A program made the translations under genes and the position numbers. Positions 6,101-7,074 of a stretch of DNA of 7,074 bases are shown here, piece after piece (within the stretch, counting starts at the first letter, position 1; every line of letters begins with the position of its first letter). The DNA is from Candidatus Woykebacteria bacterium RIFCSPLOWO2_01_FULL_43_14 (GTDB lineage Bacteria; Patescibacteriota; Microgenomatia; Woykebacterales; 2-01-FULL-43-14): the NCBI GenBank assembly GCA_001816835.1, contig MHDB01000029.1:15401-22474 (forward strand), given 5' to 3'. The notes below the pieces were generated by a model that searched no databases, was not told the DNA's origin, and saw only the letters and a program-made list of their open reading frames with translations.

Positions 6101-7074
6101 GGACTCTCCTTAAGGATCGATGATTCCTCAGGAGACACCACCCCCTTTGTCATCGATGCAGGAGGAAGTGTGGGTATTGGGACAACCTCCCCAGGATCAG
6201 CCTTAGGAGTCAATGGAGGACTAGGAGTAGGGATAAGTTATTCAATCCTAGCTGCTCCAACTAATGGCCTTATTGTACAAGGTAACATTGGGGTTGGAAC
6301 TTCTTCCCCAGACAGTCAACTAGCAGTCTATGGTTCAGCTGGGACAACTGTTCCTACTGCTGGTGGTGGTACCCTCCTGGTAGCAGATAACGCTAATGCC
6401 ACAGCAGGGAATGGTGGAGCTATTCTCTTTGGGGCTGTAAACCAGCAGTGGGCTGGGATTAAGAGCTACATTGTTAACAGTACCAGTAACAGTGCCGGAC
6501 ACTTAGACTTCTTTACTAGAACTACAGCCACTGACGCCACCCTCACCAGACAGATGCGGTTGATGGCCAATGGTTACCTCGCTATTGGTACTGGAACCAA
6601 TGATGGAGGATCATATCTCTCTGTAGCAGGTAATGCCACACTCGGATTCTCTGGTACAGCAGTAGCTCCAGCCAATGGTTTAGCAGTACAAGGAAGTGTA
6701 GGAGTAGGTATTACCTCCCCAGGACAAACACTCAGCATAGCCGGGAATGTGGGTATTGGATTTAGTTACTCCCGATTCGCTACAGGACCAACTAATGGCT
6801 TAATGGTCCAAGGTAACGTAGGGATTGGAACAACCAATCCTACAGCTGGTCTCCACGTGGTAGGAACTAGTATCTTCACCGGGAATATGACTCAAACTAG
6901 TGGTATCCTAACTCTCACAGGAGGAGCCAGTGCCGACATTACTACCAATACTGCTGTTAGTCTAACTCTCAAACCAGCTACTATCTCCACCACTGCTACT
7001 GGACTATCTCTCAATCTCTATGCAGGAAATGCTGATGATGGACAAGGAGGAGCAGTCAACATCCAAGGAGGAAC
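3170..7074 (+). CDS. Giant membrane protein: MerR-type HTH, one TM helix, tail-fibre-like repeat ectodomain (3' end missing)
   Basis: The frame is open from the ATG at 3170 to the window end, at least 1301 codons, with no stop. Residues 4-51 are a MerR/excisionase-type winged HTH: LSVQEAASLL, SQTLRRWDSSGIL, then EGNQRRYT. Residues 112-133 form one hydrophobic helix (LSYTVGGLGIVGMIFVVAPYIL), with an acidic linker near 204-217 and a likely short coiled coil at 283-312 (VATLEADINREVELLTDEI). From about 340 it is Gly/Thr/Ser/Val-rich and beta-like: LDLGSSDLRWKNLYVNNL (436-453), seven 38-40-residue VGIG/PTNGL units, and a W1094-to-M1129 segment (WAGIKSY...HLDFFTR...RQMRLMANG) as in phage tail fibres. 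Topology is inferred as N-in, C-out. I noticed no cysteine codon. It may be a transmembrane regulator sensing contact, an adhesin reusing an HTH, or a prophage-derived fibre. An S74-type chaperone domain may follow outside the window. Confidence 0.85.
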   Translation, partial: MIKRLLSVQEAASLLKVNSQTLRRWDSSGILVPLRTEGNQRRYTRKQIREFSLDRRSHKALSKAQPVSDTPHSIQPQTELYQPAHIATRKGNSLLRISEQTGPSGVSLPKWLSYTVGGLGIVGMIFVVAPYILNSELIQNSNRSREMTARYSPQNQQSSHVLSAKNGSSEDGSLSWKDVGISFLEGFAQVDQEVRQTVAEGLFGSTYEDNSDNDDERILGISSTTADIVQSVRNFFAQWFQPINNFIATRFTQTNLESSETISSPQNDQGGVPEEITGPNLSDKVATLEADINREVELLTDEISDVKSSSYLGTNKNSSLIASLEGKTLELGRLVAASDKSYVSLTLTKTLQVGGNSTIKGTTTIDGDVVFNSALTVDNPSKQITLGTISIHGGDLKVPGTTTLKGNTIFGDGTDDLIALTGRISTSIIPNLSAALDLGSSDLRWKNLYVNNLIANTQTISGISTTGDVTVGGTLGVTGASTLSSTLNVTGAITGPTSTNTINGLVISSGALSSVTGITTSGGYTQSGSSLNYFSGNVGIGYSVPGGSLGVAGNLGVGFSYARFTPPTNGLMVEGSLGVGTTSPSASLSVGSTSQFQVNSSGAIAAATAVTSSGTITFSGLGVGVVLSSSTGVLSNSLGTANYVTKWTTTGLSTTSLVYDDGTNVGVGTTSPGSKLGVAGGLGVGISYSTLAAPTNGLLVQGSVGVGTTTAGSTFNINGNTVIGFGLGSVVAPSNGLAVNGSVGIGVSSPSNTLAISGSVGIGYSYARAAGPTNGLSVEGNVGIGTTSPGTTLDVTGTGRFSSTLTASDGLTLTTGALSLTGTSGSIALTGFGTTSITSTTATGNINTLANDSLTTGTNLALTSTATALSSGGLLSLSKTGASGSTAFTGDIANLTYSQTFNGGVGLDSTGNVLDISRNLTLSNLGNTHTVSGALVSISDTMTQSSGTLTHTANILDLTQNYTSSTGVPLYVKNYGAGLSLRIDDSSGDTTPFVIDAGGSVGIGTTSPGSALGVNGGLGVGISYSILAAPTNGLIVQGNIGVGTSSPDSQLAVYGSAGTTVPTAGGGTLLVADNANATAGNGGAILFGAVNQQWAGIKSYIVNSTSNSAGHLDFFTRTTATDATLTRQMRLMANGYLAIGTGTNDGGSYLSVAGNATLGFSGTAVAPANGLAVQGSVGVGITSPGQTLSIAGNVGIGFSYSRFATGPTNGLMVQGNVGIGTTNPTAGLHVVGTSIFTGNMTQTSGILTLTGGASADITTNTAVSLTLKPATISTTATGLSLNLYAGNADDGQGGAVNIQGG
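4829..4942 (+). repeat. Fibre repeat unit A (residues 554-591)
   Basis: A 38-residue unit on the pattern N-[VL]-G-[VI]-G-[FY]-S-Y ... P-T-N-G-L-x-V-x-G-[SN]-[VL]-G-V-G-T-T-S-P-x3-L-x-V-x-G. It is preceded by a half unit (NVGIGYSVPGGSLGVAG, from about residue 537). It lies inside the giant protein gene. Confidence 0.75.
5207..5560 (+). repeat. Three tandem fibre repeat units B, C, D (residues 680-797)
   Basis: Three copies stand head to tail: 40 residues (680-719), 39 (720-758) and 39 (759-797). Unit B has GVGISY and APTNGLLVQG, unit C VIGFGLG and APSNGLAVNG, unit D VGIGYSYAR and GPTNGLSVEG. A lone VGVGTTSPGSKLGVAG half unit precedes B. Twenty-three bases at 5207-5229 recur unchanged at 6215-6237 in unit E, so B and E look like recent duplicates or gene-conversion partners. 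Confidence 0.8.
6215..6334 (+). repeat. Fibre repeat unit E (residues 1016-1055)
   Basis: A 40-residue unit (GGLGVGISYSILAAPTNG..., ending LAVYG), very close to unit B in both protein and DNA. Like B it is preceded by a half unit, VGIGTTSPGSALGVNG, so the duplicated block is larger than one unit. Confidence 0.8.
6632..6865 (+). repeat. Two tandem fibre repeat units F, G (residues 1155-1232)
   Basis: Unit F (38 residues, 1155-1192) has a degenerate first half (NATLGFSG) and PANGLAVQG. Unit G (40 residues, 1193-1232) is canonical, with VGIGFSYSRF, PTNGLMVQG and VGIGTTNP. Unit G is closest to A and D in its SYxR segment. The tail-fibre-like W1094-M1129 segment precedes F. Confidence 0.78.

Noticed and set aside
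4775..6865. A CRISPR-like array of repeats.
   Set aside because: The repeats are coding, imperfect, about 115-120 bp long and not separated by equal unique spacers.

Overview
The window looks like a chromosomal piece of an uncultivated bacterium, most likely Candidate Phyla Radiation (Patescibacteria). This is inferred from the small compact genes, the style of the 233-residue HTH protein and the giant tail-fibre-like surface protein. No 16S rRNA or other strong taxonomic marker is present. All stops seen are TAA or TAG, so the meaning of UGA cannot be judged.

Left part (1-1018, minus strand): the N-terminus of a malonyl-CoA:ACP transacylase (FabD), cut by the window edge, has its own promoter and Shine-Dalgarno (SD). 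Upstream of it lies a separate two-gene minus-strand unit. Its first gene (959-691) is readable only by joining two frames through a one-base frameshift. Its stop overlaps the start of the second gene (698-408), and the unit ends in a hairpin terminator at 365-389.

Middle part (1019-2540, plus strand): a divergent promoter drives a 233-residue HTH protein whose ATG sits at the predicted transcription start, so the mRNA is probably leaderless. Two tRNA-Ala genes (GGC and CGC anticodons, both with G3.U70) begin 18 bp after it. A promoter then precedes a structured leader of about 150 nt with a near-perfect SD, a 92-residue double zinc-ribbon protein, and a UUCG-loop terminator.

Intergenic part (2538-3169): about 630 bp, AT-rich at the left. 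It holds several inverted repeats, a REP-like fragment and one doubtful small ORF.

Right part (3170-7074, plus strand): one uninterrupted reading frame of at least 1301 codons that runs off the window. It encodes a MerR-type DNA-binding domain, one transmembrane helix, a probable short coiled coil, and then about 950 residues of Gly/Thr/Ser-rich beta repeats. These include seven copies of a 38-40-residue unit built on VGIG(T/Y)... and PTNGLxVxG motifs. A DNA-binding head joined through the membrane to a fibre-like surface domain is the most unusual object here.

Four predicted promoters (minus 273-301, minus 990-1018, plus 1074-1102, plus 2028-2056) share a TTG-type -35, an exact 17-bp spacer and a -10 matching TATAAT at four or five positions, which fits a sigma70-like housekeeping factor.
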